From Cylindrodendrum hubeiense (lineage: Eukaryota; Ascomycota; Sordariomycetes; Hypocreales; Nectriaceae), in NCBI GenBank assembly GCA_014621425.1, contig JAANBB010000018.1, forward strand, positions 62,001 through 126,000: a stretch of 64,000 nt of DNA, given 5' to 3'. A program made the position numbers and the translations under genes. The notes beneath the pieces are model-generated. The model was not told the origin of the DNA. It did no database searches and worked only from the letters and a program-made list of their open reading frames with translations. Below are positions 25,642 to 38,100 of the stretch, piece after piece (positions within the stretch are counted from its first letter, which is position 1; every line of letters starts with the position of its first letter).

Positions 25642-27739
25642 GATGTAAATAAAATAGGATTTCAGTTAGACACACTTGAGTGTTTGAATTGGCTCAAGAA
25701 CTTGTTAATAATGGTGCGGTAATCTCACGGTTGGTGAAAGAAGACTGAAGGAATGCTGAAACCTGTGATGATGATATATAGTTTTTTATGTCTATTAATC
25801 CGAACAATGTTCCGAAATATAATGTTCCTCCCATATGGCTGAACTAATTGCGGAAAAATACGCAAAGTCAAAGCATATGCCGCGGTCAAGTGTTGGTTGG
25901 ATGTGGAATACACAAACCTCTCAGGATGAGTAGCTACAATGTTAGCTGGGCAATCAAACATTTTGATGAGTTTGTATCAGCTCACCTCCTCCACCAGTTC
26001 AAGTCAGCTCTATCCCACACACCGATACAGAGATAACAGCTATGTAAAGTGGCTATCACCGGCCCGTACACACGCTGCGACGCAAAGCCTTCGTGAGCTA
26101 CCCTAAACCCCATGCTTAATGCATTAATGCAAGATTGGATAAATTATGCACACTAGACCATTTATAGATGAGGGGAACCCATTGCCGAGATCCCAATGAT
26201 GTTAACCCCGCTTGTTATCGCACAGCCTAGATCAGGGATTAATATCTTATTGGTCGTGTTTTCCGTGTGGAATGCACCGCGGCAGGAAAATATGGGGATC
26301 TCTTGTTTAGTCTGAGCCAGCCCAGTGCGATCCCTCAAGCTCGTTTAATACGTGGCTCGTTGTCCATCAGCTCACCTGTCGCTCTCAATTAGCAATAATT
26401 AATCTCAGTGATTCAATTTTCATCCTTCGCATTTAAATAGATACGATACTGGGATTTTATTTTCCCTCCTACGTTTTGAGACTTAGAGACTGTCCCGGTG
26501 GCCGTTGACAAAGGTATCTAGTAATTGCAGTGCTGGCTTTCTTCAAGGATCTTCACCGGTTGCTTTTGTGAATTAATTATCGTCTATTGGCATATTCTGT
26601 TTATTCATAAGGCATATTTATTTGCTTCTTCCTTGACTGGTTTCTGATTCATGCGAGATGGATGCCTCTTCATGTAAGGGCCTGCAGCAGCCACTTGGAT
26701 GTTATTGCGAACTACATAAAATTGATTGTATTATATATTTTCTGATGCTTTGGATTATCACAGCGTTCCTAGCGCCACATATTCCATTTTGATCCACTAA
26801 GAAAATTATGAATCAAATTCCCGATAGTTATCGCATTCGATCTATCTACGTCAATACTCTCAAGCATTTGCTTATGTGCTCGATGTAATGCTCATGCTTT
26901 GGAAACTTGGACATTTAACCTCGTTGCCTCTTAGTCATTTCAGTTTATTATTTGCCCATTCTAACTTCACCTACCATTCGAACTTCTTTCACCAACAACC
27001 GCCCTAATACAAAGTTATGAAGGATATAACACCTAAGTGAGTTTGGTAGATGCAAGCCGAATGGTGTCACACTATCCGCACCCACATTAATAAATGAAGA
27101 AAGCCGTCTACTATTTCTTCGTGGGGGTAACATGAGTTCAAACACACTGGTCTCAAGCGAAATCCACTGCTAATGATCCTTCTGGTTAGAGAGAGACTTA
27201 GCGTTATGCCAGATACCCCACACACACGGTGCACACTCTATTCGGAATCGCCGGAATGTCCTCCGAGTCATTTGAGGAGGGATTTGTGTCCATGAGGTAA
27301 GACTCCTCCCGAATCCTTTGAAAGGTTGCATTAGATCAAAATACAGGCCATGCAAGTAGGTGTCAGCAATTGATCTTGATGCTTCAGTGAACTCGTAGGT
27401 GTGTGTTTATCGCAATGATCCGAAGGCTCCATCTGGTGGCAGAATCGTGACTCCGCATTTAGATATAGATGTATACGGTGTCTTTTATCACAATAATCCG
27501 CTATCCCGGGCGATTGGACCGATTTGGTTAGCATTTCCCCAGACTTGTGCATATTTAGCGTTGTAACTGATAAACATGGGTCGCGACAAGCTCGTGTTTT
27601 TCTTGATAAAGGGTGCCCACTGCTCTGCCCGGCTGAGGTGCTCCGAGGACAGCGGGAATCACTGCAAGCACATAAGAAACCCAACCGCTTTTGATTCAAC
27701 CAAACTGCACCATTGAATCCAATCGATTACAACACCGAA
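25642..27739. other. 2.1-kb intergenic, AT-rich, no supported gene
   Basis: Short ORFs on the minus strand (26948-27145, 27170-27355, 27331-27699) have no recognisable content and no splice logic linking them. The left end is the RidA promoter and the right end the permease promoter. Nothing else found. Confidence 0.45.
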
Positions 27740-29446
27740 ATGACCGAAAGAGGTAGTATCAGCAAAGACATGCCGGTGGAGAAGGCGCTGGGGAAGGTGG
27801 ATAAAGATGCGCTGGAGCTGGAGCATCTGGGTGTTGCGCCCTCAGATATGAAGCGCAACTTCAATCTATGGTCGCTTCTTTTCATGTCATTCTGTACCAG
27901 TGTTACCTGGGAGGCCATCTCATCGACAATGGCTCAGGCCTTGACTTCTGGCGGAAGCTCTAGCTTGGTCTGGGGTTATGTTGCTTCTGCCACAGGTGCG
28001 ATGCTCATTGTGGTCTGCCTCGCTGAGTACTCTAGCATGATTCCTACTGCTGGTGGTCAGTATCACTATGTGGCAGAATTGGCACCGATGGGGGTGCGCA
28101 GAATATTCTCTTGGTATGCTGGCTGGATCACAATGATTGGCTGGCTGCTATGCGCAACTGCAGGTATATTTGCAACGGCAATGTCGATTCAAGCCTGGGT
28201 CATCTTATTCTCGGATACCTACGAGTACCAAAGATGGCACACAAGTCTTGTATGGACTATCCATCCCCTGTTGAGGCACTGGTGCTAATGAGTCTGAACC
28301 AGATTGTCATCGCACTCACTTCCTACTACACGCTGTTTTCCATTTTTCAGCTCAAGTACTTGCACCACCTCCTATTTGTCGCCATGTTTGCGCACGTATT
28401 TGGATATTTTGCGACATCCATCTATCTCCTCGTACATGTTGAAGAAAAGAATTCGGCGGCGTATGTCTTTACAGACTTTACCAATTTGAGCGGCTGGGAT
28501 AGTTCTGCAGTGTGTAAATATTCGCAAACGCCTTTGGTCGCCGCTAACATTGTTCTAGGTCAGTTGGTCAATTGGACTTCTTTCCTCTGCCATCGGTTTT
28601 GTGAACTGGGACAGCTCTCTTCACATGGCCGAAGAGATGAAGAATGCCTCGCGTGATCTTCCAAGGACGAGTAAGTGCCAAGATGCGCCATGATGGGTGG
28701 CAGAGTATTGACACTATAATCTAGTTCTGGCTACCGTTGGTGTTAGCGGAATCGTGACCTTTCCTTGGGTAATTGCAGTGGCATTTTGCATCACTGACAT
28801 CCAGGGTGTGCTAAGCGGCCCGGTTGGGCTCATTAGCCCCATGGCTCAACTATATTACAACGTCTCTGGCGGCAGCCGAGCAGTAACAATCGGCATGACC
28901 AGCTTCCTTCCAATCCTCGGCTTTTGTGGTACAGGATCTAGCATCATGTCGTCCACCTCGCGTGTTGTGTGGGCATTTGCTCGGGATGGAGGTCTCCCTC
29001 AACGCTTTGCTCACATTGGAACCCGCACAAAGGCCCCAACCGCTTCCCTAGTCCTGACCTGGGCAATCATATGTGGCATCAGCCTGATCTATATCGGCAA
29101 TGCGACCGCGTACTATGGCATATCATCAGCTTGCACAGTCGCTCTCATCCTCTCTTACGCATTTCCTCTGCTGATTAATGCCATTTGGGGATTTCAGCAC
29201 TGCACTATTCCACGGGGCTCTTTTTCGCTGGGCCGTTTACATCGACCCCTTGCAGTCGTTGCTCTCGTTTGGTGCATCTACATTTCGGTGTTCATGTGCT
29301 TTCCCGCTTACTATCCGGTTACCAAGGATAACATGAACTACGCTTCGGTAGTATTGGCGGCTGGCATGGGTGTTGCTACTGTGAGCTGGTTTACATACGG
29401 AAAGTCGCGGTATGTTGGAGTTACACAGAATCTCGAGGCAAACTAG
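27740..29446 (+). CDS. APC-family amino-acid/GABA/choline-type permease
   Basis: Exons 27740-28249, 28303-28509, 28559-28670 and 28725-29446 give 516 residues and about 12 membrane helices. Family marks are FCTSVTWEAISSTMAQAL in the first helix, EYSSMIPTAGGQYHYVAEL, the conserved SVHMAEEM-like SSLHMAEEMKNASRDLPR, and SRVVWAFARDGGLP. It belongs to the fungal amino-acid/GABA permease group (Uga4/Hnm1-like) and should be in the plasma membrane. An apparent frameshift at 28250 is only an intron (53 nt, branch GCTAATG, acceptor CAG). The frame is open to a TTG at 27713, but the first ATG is 27740. It may bring in amines or amino acids for the adjacent catabolic genes. Confidence 0.9.
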
Positions 29447-29974
29447 ATAGATGAGGAAGGCGTATGCTCCGTGGAATTTTAGGATGATTAGACCCGAGTA
29501 CATTTGTAGCAGTATTTACGAAATCTATTGGTTTCATTGACATGCTTTCTGTTGGTCGAATGACGCACAGCTGCTTGCTCGCTACGGCCCCGCCTCCCAA
29601 ACCCCGTTTGCATAATTGTCCCGAGGACATCCTGTGACTCTTGTTCCAGGCTTGAAGAGGAATAATGGGCTGTCCGTGATTCGTCAACAGGGAGGGTCAC
29701 GTTGATAGCAAGCCGCCATCGTGCGGGGAAGCGCGACGTTCTGGGCTAGCTTTGAGCGAGGTGGAATCTCCATGTTCCGCCTCCGCTGATAACCTCTGAC
29801 CTGATAACAAATATTCCCCGCTGCTGGGGAATTAACCCGTGCATGGGCCCTTATATATCGACAATTCCGGCAGGCTTATCTTCCTTCTTTCCAGCAGTAA
29901 CATTTGTACAAAAGAGATTCCACCCAATTGTCCCAGCCTTCATTGGCGACGCATCATTCACACCAATCCTCAAT
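29447..29974. other. Intergenic, promoter of second P450
   Basis: No gene supported. A TATA box lies at 29852-29858. An in-frame ATG at 29843 precedes that box and is unlikely to be the start. Confidence 0.5.
29852..29858 (+). promoter_or_regulatory. TATA box of P450 gene at 29975
   Basis: TATATAT located about 120 bp before the preferred ATG at 29975. Confidence 0.45.
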
Positions 29975-31529
29975 ATGGCTGTGTCAGCAACGCTTTTGAC
30001 TCTGTTCCACAAGTACTGGCAGTACGCAATTCCCTGCCTTTGTGTTGCTTATTTTTTATCCAACCGGTACCAAAAGGGACTCAATCGAGTTCCAGGACCA
30101 TGGATCAATTCATTTTCCACATTGCCGCGGATGTGGTCGGTTTACAAAGGAGAACATCACGTCCAAGATCTTGAGCTGCATGCTCGGTATGGCAAGATTG
30201 TCCGAGTGGCCCCAAACTTGGTGTCTATTGCCGACACCAACGAAATTAATCAGCTCTATGGAATCACCACAAAGTTCATCAAGTCTCCCTTTTATGACCT
30301 CTCGGCCGTACATGATGAAGACGGCCTCGTCCCCGACCCATTTGTCATTCGCAACGACAAGACGCTGCATTCACGCATGAAACGAAACGCTGCAAATGCG
30401 TACAGCTTGAATGGCCTTATTCAGGTCGAGCCTTGGGTTGAGCCCGTCATCTCACGCTTTGTCGACATCTTGGACAACCATGCGCAGGCCAATGCCGTTT
30501 GTGACTTGGGAGAACTCCTGAAGCGCTTCGCCATGGATGCAGTGTGCAGCCTGACGTTTGGAAGCGACTTTGGCTATCTGGAGAAGGGAGATGAACTCAA
30601 TTTCTTCAAGAGTATCGACCTGTTTACGGCATACATGTCAATTGTGAGTTTATTACTGTCAGGCAAAGATCCAACACTAACAATACCAGTTTGGACATGT
30701 GGCATGGCTTCACCCGTACCTATTGGGAAATGCGAAAGTAGCTCAATTTGCGACAAGCGGCGACACTTCCTCTGTGGCAATGATCCAGATTACCGCTCAG
30801 GAATTGCAGAAATTCAGGACCTCTCCCCCGGCCGAAGGTGACGCCATGACATTCCTCAACCGTCTCGCAATGAACCAGAGCACCAACCCCAAATCCATCA
30901 ACGACCGCGAGATTATCACACACGCGTTTGGAAACGTATCTGCCGGCTCCGACACGACAGCAATTGCCATGAGAGCTGTAATGTACCACGCACTTACAAA
31001 CAAGGGCGTATATTCCCGACTTTGTGCCGAGGTCCATGACAATCTTTCCGAACCCGTCCGTTTCCAGTCAGCGCACAGTCTGCCGTATCTCAAAGCCGTG
31101 GTGCAAGAAGCCATGCGAATGCACCCGTCCGTTGGACAACTTCTTGGACGCACAGTACCAGATGGAGGAGCCATTATTGGCGGGCATCGGGTTGGTGCTG
31201 GCGCTGAAGTCGGCATGTCTCCTTGGGTTCTACATCGAGACCCCGAGGTCTTCCCCGATCCCGATGCATTTAAGCCAGAAAGATGGATCATGGGCGAGGG
31301 ATGCATCAATGAAGACCATTTGCGACGGATGAATAGGTCATTCTTTGCATTTGGTCATGGCGCCCATTCATGCAGTGGAAAGCACATTAGCATCATGGAG
31401 GTTACCAAACTAATTCCTACCCTTTTGTTGAGATACGATCTGGAGCTTGTTGGAGACAAGAAAGGCAAGTTTACCAATTGGTGGTTCACGCCACAGCACG
31501 AGCTGAAAGTCAAGCTGGTTCGTCGGTAG
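29975..31529 (+). CDS. Cytochrome P450 monooxygenase (pisatin-demethylase-like type)
   Basis: Two exons (29975-30643 and 30690-31529) give 502 residues. An N-terminal membrane helix (about residues 15-30) is followed by the proline-rich hinge NRVPGPW. The I-helix has AGSDTTAIA, the K-helix ExxR reads QEAMR, the PERW motif is present, and the heme loop is FGHGAHSCSG with the ligand cysteine intact. All core P450 features are therefore in place. The overall wording resembles fungal benzoate-para-hydroxylase/pisatin-demethylase-like P450s, from memory; the substrate is unknown. It is followed on the same strand by a flavin monooxygenase about 800 bp downstream, a pairing common in oxidative tailoring or aromatic catabolism. 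The longer frame from 29843 is rejected because the TATA box lies inside it. Confidence 0.9.
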
Positions 31530-32332
31530 CGGCGTGGTAGACAGGCTCTCAGTTTAGTTGTTTTTGAGGTTGATCCTCAATTATGGTTTAGAATTGAAAC
31601 ATGATTACAATGAATAGTACTACCACCCTTCCCGACATGCTGTCTGGTGCACAAGAGCTGTGATATTCGCTTATTCCATCAAAAACGTAGAGGCCAGTGG
31701 GCACCATAAGCTATATTGGAGCAGCTGCGACGAATCATTTCAAACCCAAAAACACCAATCGACTTGCGGAACTCGGCGGATTTGGGATTCAATTGATAAT
31801 CACTTGATTCAGAGGATGATTAGATGATGGGTTCGGATTCCTGAAAGTGGCGGGGTATGAAAGTGGAGATGTCGACATTTGATGCGCGCTCCGCCGGTCT
31901 GATCAAAGCACTCATATCATCGGAAACAGTTCCAAAGTGACACCATGGCATGGGAACATCACAGCCGGGCAAAGCCGTGGTTACCGGAATGTCGGAACTG
32001 AAAGAATATTGTTCGACACAGAATGGATTCAACGCGAGCCGCCACAAGATGGATGATAGCAGAAGGGGCGCTAGATATGAGACTGACCAATAGCATAAAT
32101 ATCCGTGTTGGTGTATCCCACGATTGCCCCAATCTTAGGAACAATCGGAATACTAGCGAATCTGATCATCTGACGCGACGCTCCCCGCTAGACGCAGCGT
32201 TTCGAATCCCGCGGATCCCGAGGCATCGTCAGTGATGGGCATTGTGCATTTATTCGACGGTGTCCTTGGCCCAAATGGTCTTGGTCACCCTCAATAACAG
32301 CTCTCCAATAATCGCACAAGCTACTCCACACA
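31530..32332. other. Intergenic between P450 and flavin monooxygenase
   Basis: Short minus-strand frames (31820-32144) give peptide-like segments, but I could not join them in phase with normal splice sites. The right end is the promoter of the flavin monooxygenase. Confidence 0.4.
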
Positions 32333-33812
32333 ATGGCCTCCAACTTGCATATTCTGATCGTTGGTGCCGGCTTTGCTGGCCTAACTGCCGCCATTGAATG
32401 CCGCCACCGTGGCATGCGAGTGACTCTCTTGGAAAGTTACCCTACAAGCCGCAACTATGGCGATATTTTGGATTTCTCACCCAACGGAGGAATACACATG
32501 GAACGATGGGACGGTGGCAACGTTGCGCGAGAGCTCCTGGAAGTTTGCCTCAACGACACCGACCAGTTTGAATACTTCAAGTACGATGGCACAAAGGTGC
32601 TGGAGGAACCGTTTCTGCTGAAGAAGGAGCACTACTACCGACTGCTTGCTGGACACCGCGGTGAGATGCACGAGATTGTGTGCAACTACGCCACCCGAAT
32701 TGGTGTGGACATGCGCTTCGGTGAGAAGGTGGTTGAGTACATCGACAACGATCAAGAGCTCGCTGTTCTCACCGAGTCTGGGAAAAAGTACGTGGGCGAC
32801 GTTGTTGTTGCATCTGATGGACCCAAGTCGCTGGGTCGGACTCAGATTCTGGGACTCCCTGAGACCAAGGTCAACAGTGGGTACGCCATCTATCGGGCAC
32901 ATTGCCACATTACCGATGAGCATCGCAACCACCCTTTGATTGGGCCCCTCTGCCGCAAGAGTCCCAACTTTACCGGAATGTGGGTGGGCAAGGACCTACA
33001 CATGCTTGTCTACACGTGGAAGGGAGGCAAGGACTTGGCCTGGGTCTTTACTCACAAGGTACCTTCACTTGCATTGCATTGGTGGATGAATCACTGGCTA
33101 TGCAATATCATTTACTGGCGGAATGCTAACTTGATGCTAGGATGAGGATGACATTTCAGAGTCCTGGTCGTTTCCAGGAAATCTCGACGATGCCATGGCC
33201 TATCTAGACGATGCCAAGTTTGCGGATATTTGCAAGGAAATTGTCCGCCTCACACCCCAGGACAAGATTATCGACTACAAGCTGGTCTGGCGTGAGGCAA
33301 TCACGACTTGGCTGGGCAAGAACAAACGCAGCTGCACTATTGGTGATGCTGCTCACTGCCATCTCCCAACCTCTGCCCAGGGTGGTTGCCAGGCTGTGGA
33401 AGATGGTGTTGTACTTGCCGTGTGCCTCGAAAAGGCGGCTGGTGACGTTCCTCTGGCGCTTCAGGTCTTTGAGAGGATCCGATTTAACCGGTCCCACGTC
33501 ATTCATCAGTCTTCCATTACGGCTCGAGATGATATGCACTATATTGACTGGGAGTCTGACTTCATCAAGGAGCACCCCGAAGTTTTGAACATTCCTCGAA
33601 TGGCTTGGGTGTTGGACTTTGATGCGAAAGCCGATGCGGAGGAGCACTTTGACCAGCTCGCGGCAGATGTTAAGAGTGGAAAGAAGGGTACTATTGAGCA
33701 ACTGTCGCTTCCCGCAACTGGAGCGTTTGACTTGTCTGAGAGACATTATTTCAAGGAGTCGGACTCGGAGGCTCTGAACACTGCCCAAATTCCTCCAACA
33801 GCGGTGCTATGA
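32333..33812 (+). CDS. FAD-dependent monooxygenase (salicylate hydroxylase-like, class A)
   Basis: Two exons (32333-33058 and 33141-33812) give 465 residues. The N-terminal dinucleotide fold has GAGFAGLTAA (residues about 11-20), the DG motif appears as ASDGPKS, and the FAD ribityl motif as IGDAAHCHLP followed by QGGCQAVEDG. These three together define the single-component flavoprotein hydroxylases (PHBH fold) that hydroxylate aromatic rings using NAD(P)H and oxygen. There is no C-terminal membrane helix and no signal peptide, so it is likely soluble. The gene follows a P450 on the same strand and ends about 140 bp before the repeat block. Substrate unknown. Confidence 0.9.
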
Positions 33813-33953
33813 CTAAATATTTAACTAAGGTAACTAACTAGTTGAATGTTAGTATAGAGTAAAGTTCGAAGCCGAATATAGATACTACTCAATTAAAATG
33901 TTAAGTGAGATTTAGGATAAGTTATAAGATATAAGACTCCTTACTAAAAGATA

Positions 33954-34385
33954 ACGTATATGATAAGCGAGCGGCGCACTTTTCCTTCCTATATCTAACT
34001 TTTTATTTTATCAATTAAATCTTCACTATTAAGTATACTATAATTAAATACTGAGGTAAATACTATTCTTGCTCTTTAAGCTCTTTAAAATAACCCAAAA
34101 CTAAGTCTTTAGTGGGCTTCTACTATTTATAGAGTTAAAGAGTAGATATTANATAATATATAATATANATNATAAGNGAGNNTNANAGANAAGNAAGNNT
34201 TACACTTTTCCCTTAAANATCTAACTTCNNACTTTATNANATAAATCTTAACTANNAANTATATTANAATNAAATANNAAGNTAAGGATTCTTCTTNCCC
34301 TTNAAGCCCTTNAAAATAACCNAAAATTAANTCTNTNATATATTNTAATTATNTATNAGNTNAATNAGTATAGNTTATATTACTN
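33954..34385. repeat. Tandem duplication of the outer element's left end
   Basis: The left terminal sequence occurs twice, at 33954 and again at 34163, 209 bp apart. Both copies are preceded by TA, and the shared stretch (GATAAG-GAG through AAAATAACC-AAAA) runs for about 200 bp. The second copy is full of N calls but matches the right terminus better, including the doubled AAGCGAG segment. Confidence 0.55.
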
Positions 34386-35187
34386 NTANNAGGGTATTTA
34401 NTCTTAATATAATANTATCCCTAACTTNTAAAGACTAACTNATNTANAGGAATANATTATTATTTAATTTATTCTTAANCTAGATTTATNAGNATTTCCC
34501 NTATAATTATATAATATTAAANAAATANCTAATTAACTNNTTANTAATTATAATATATTANTANTTAGTAANTANTAGNNTTNTAATTTTATTAGATAAT
34601 AATTAGAGNTTAANATATNTTTTTTTTATAAATATAANTATTANANAGTTAAATATAAANATCTAATTATTATTTACAATTAGTTCTAACTTATAAAAAA
34701 TATAATCACAAAATATAATATTAATCTAGTTAATATCTATAACTTTAATAAGATTAGCTTTATAATAAGTATATTTATAAGTAGAATAGTTATTATAAGT
34801 ATAGAAATCCAAAATTAATCTAACCTGGAAACCGGGAATAGATTATAATTATTTAGGTAATTAATATAGAAGGCTAGGCAATCTAGCTATTTATTATAAT
34901 TATAGGCTAATATTATCTTACTAGCTAATATTAGAAAAGTAATTTCCTGGGTAATTAGGCTATTATAATAACTTAAAATAACTAGACTAATAATAAGATA
35001 GGTCTTAAATAGTTTAAATACTTTAACTAGTATATAGAGAATTAATTAACTAGTTATTATTATCTTCTAATCCTTAATAAGTATAAAAGTTATTACTTAA
35101 TTAACTTTAAGAAATATTATAAATAGAATAATATTATTATATTTTATATATTATCTTATTTATCTTATCTATTTTAGGCAATTGCTA

Positions 35188-38100
35188 GAGGGGCATGACT
35201 TTTTGCTATGCGGGCATAATCTTATACGGACATAACTTTTTCTACAATCCTTATTAGCTNAAAAAAAAAGGTCTCNANATATANANANAATNAAAGGNNG
35301 TGAAGNNAGCTTNACTAANAGCTATTATACCNNTATTAAGTCCGTGACTNNAANATTCCNCTANTATTATATNAAGATANTATAATTTNAATCTCTNATA
35401 TTTNAATTNTCAGCTNAACTATAAGNNATNAGAATNATANTATATTANNATAATANNACNAGNTNATNTTANTNNTATTATNATAGTNCTATCAGGTNAT
35501 NTTAAATNAATATAATTNAATANNACTATNATNANATTATTAAGATAACCTAATANTANTATTNTGATATTANTAAGATAACCTGATANTATTATCGNGA
35601 TATNANTAAGATAANCTNATANTATTATNNNGATATNANTAAGATAANCTAATATATAATTAANTATAATAATATANTTTTAATNCTTAGGNTTTAAATT
35701 TNTATTCTAATNANAANTAATTAAAATCCTATTATTTNTATNTTATATTATTNTCTATNATTANTTATTAGNTCNTATTAGNTTNTTATTCTANGNATAT
35801 TAGGTTATAATCTTTGNCNANTAGNTTNTANTNTAGTAAGTTATCTAGGANNAANTATANCTAACTNGTTATNGGTNATTTATANANTTAATCTNANTTA
35901 CTAGNTTATCTNCTNTTTAATTCTTANTAATATTAATTNGTTTTAGCTTNNTANTAGNCTCNCCTACTTATANTTTATTANTTGNNTTNTTAATATAATA
36001 NTAANTAATTNANTANTAATNNNCTGGGATTAATTNCTAATCTTAATAGNTAAANTAGAGGGTATAGTTTATANTATATTTTTTAGNTAATTATATANTA
36101 NTAAAGNAATCTTTNNNTTNAGGATATANTNATATAGATCTTATAATAATAATTCTNAAAGTNACTAATATAAATANATATCTNANTTTATAAANTATAG
36201 ATCTAAACNTANNTTCTTATAAATTATATAAGANTATNNGATATNAAGTTCTATTAANATAGAATACTTANTATTATANTCTTNTANANGANTTAGAAAG
36301 GGATTCTTTNTAGTTAATATTATNTTATATATAATATAATATTANCCTTATATTAAGGCTAGNCCNTTTAAAGAGATTATTATTTATAGTTTATCTAGAT
36401 ATTNTNAGNTTAATTTAGAGAGATTATATATTATAAGTANCTTATNTANTATATANTTATNTAAGAAATTATANTNTTNATNNTTTATTATATNTTATAT
36501 TANCTTAATAAGGTAAAAGAGATTNTTTATANTATTTANTAAATAACTTTTAATATTATTATTATTTANTTNTATATTANATATAATNTNAATATTAAAG
36601 NTATANTATATCTTAATAAANTAATAAGTNTATTAAGCTNTTATAGNTATATAAGTATTATATAANTAATATAAGATTAGTTATTAATTATNAAANTCNT
36701 TATATAGTATTTTCTAAGNTTTTTNNTNGGCTATCTTATTATTAGTAAATAGTATAATCTTNTATATCTAAAAGATATCTTAATAAATATAAGGAATNTT
36801 ATTANTTATTAANCTATTAATTAATATTTNNTTAANTAGGCTNANTTNNNTATAATATTAAGNGGATTTATTAAGATTANTATTATNTNAGNTANTAGTA
36901 GGCTNANATAGCTTAANCTATTTTTACTTTAATTTNAGAAGGATATTAAANTTAATATANTNGATATATAGCTATTATTATAATATANGAAACTNATTNT
37001 NTAAGGTTATCTTTATTAACTTATTNAAGTNTNTNATAATAATAATTAGGTNTTTAATAGATTNTTTATTAATTANNTATTAAATNCCCTTTATAAGGAA
37101 TTAGAATTCTTTTCTATNTNTTATTATTAATTAAGTTAAATATTATATTAAAAACTATTCTTAAATATATCTATNTANTTANTTNGAAGAGNGATAGTTT
37201 AAANTAGTTAATATTATATATATTATTAAAGNTAATAATATCTAGAAAGTACTTTTATATTTAAAGATAATANNNNAAGGTCTATATTAANCTAATAACT
37301 TNATTTAGCTTATTATCTANNTANTTTATTAANTANGNGATTNTATTCTTATTAAAAAGCTTAATTAGGATTATAATANAGNTATATTTATTTAATTTAT
37401 TATAATTAATTATAATCNTANTATTATANATATNNTTTTAANTAAANNTANTATNTANNTATTANTCTTAAATAATTANTTATATATTATNAGTATATAT
37501 ANTAATCTATTAANTTATANTNTTAANANTANTCNTAATAGGTAAAGTAANTTATTAATANGTAANATAANNTAATAGAATAANATTANNNTNNTAATTA
37601 TATTNANTATATTNTATATTTAGATANTANTATAAGAANTANTTTCTCTNTTTAAGAGNTTTAATAATAATNTNTTANTTATAATTATATTTTTAAGATT
37701 TTNNNTATTATANTNTAATTNCTTTAATAGGNNNTANTTATNTAAATTAATTATATTAAAANNTATATTNNATTNTNTAGTNTTAATATTAATATTTATN
37801 NTATTAAATAATANTAAANTTATATTNTTTTATAAAGATATTAANTATCTTAAAGAGAGTNTCTATATTTAGGGTAATATTNCCTAGAATAGNAGGATTA
37901 GGTATTANTTCTAGTTNNNGGGANANTGAGGATTATATAGATATAGAAGATATANNTATTAGAGGANTTAATATTAATTATTAATCTTAAGATAGAGAGT
38001 ATAGTANAGGGGGATTATANGNNCCTNGNNTTAATAGTNATTANTCCTATCTNTCTTANTATTTATATANNTATTTATATTAATAANTAANATTAAATAT

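Noticed and set aside
26948..27699. Three minus-strand frames before the permease
   Set aside because: No motifs, no ATG context and no consistent splice joins.
28250..28302. Apparent frameshift in the APC permease
   Set aside because: It is a normal 53-nt intron with a GTATGG donor, a GCTAATG branch site and a CAG acceptor; removing it restores a conserved helix.
29843..29974. N-terminal extension of the second P450
   Set aside because: The TATA box lies within it and the extra residues look unlike a P450 anchor.
31820..32242. Possible small minus-strand gene with phrases such as GCDVPMPWCHFGTVSDD
   Set aside because: The pieces could not be joined in phase with normal splice sites and no family was recognised.
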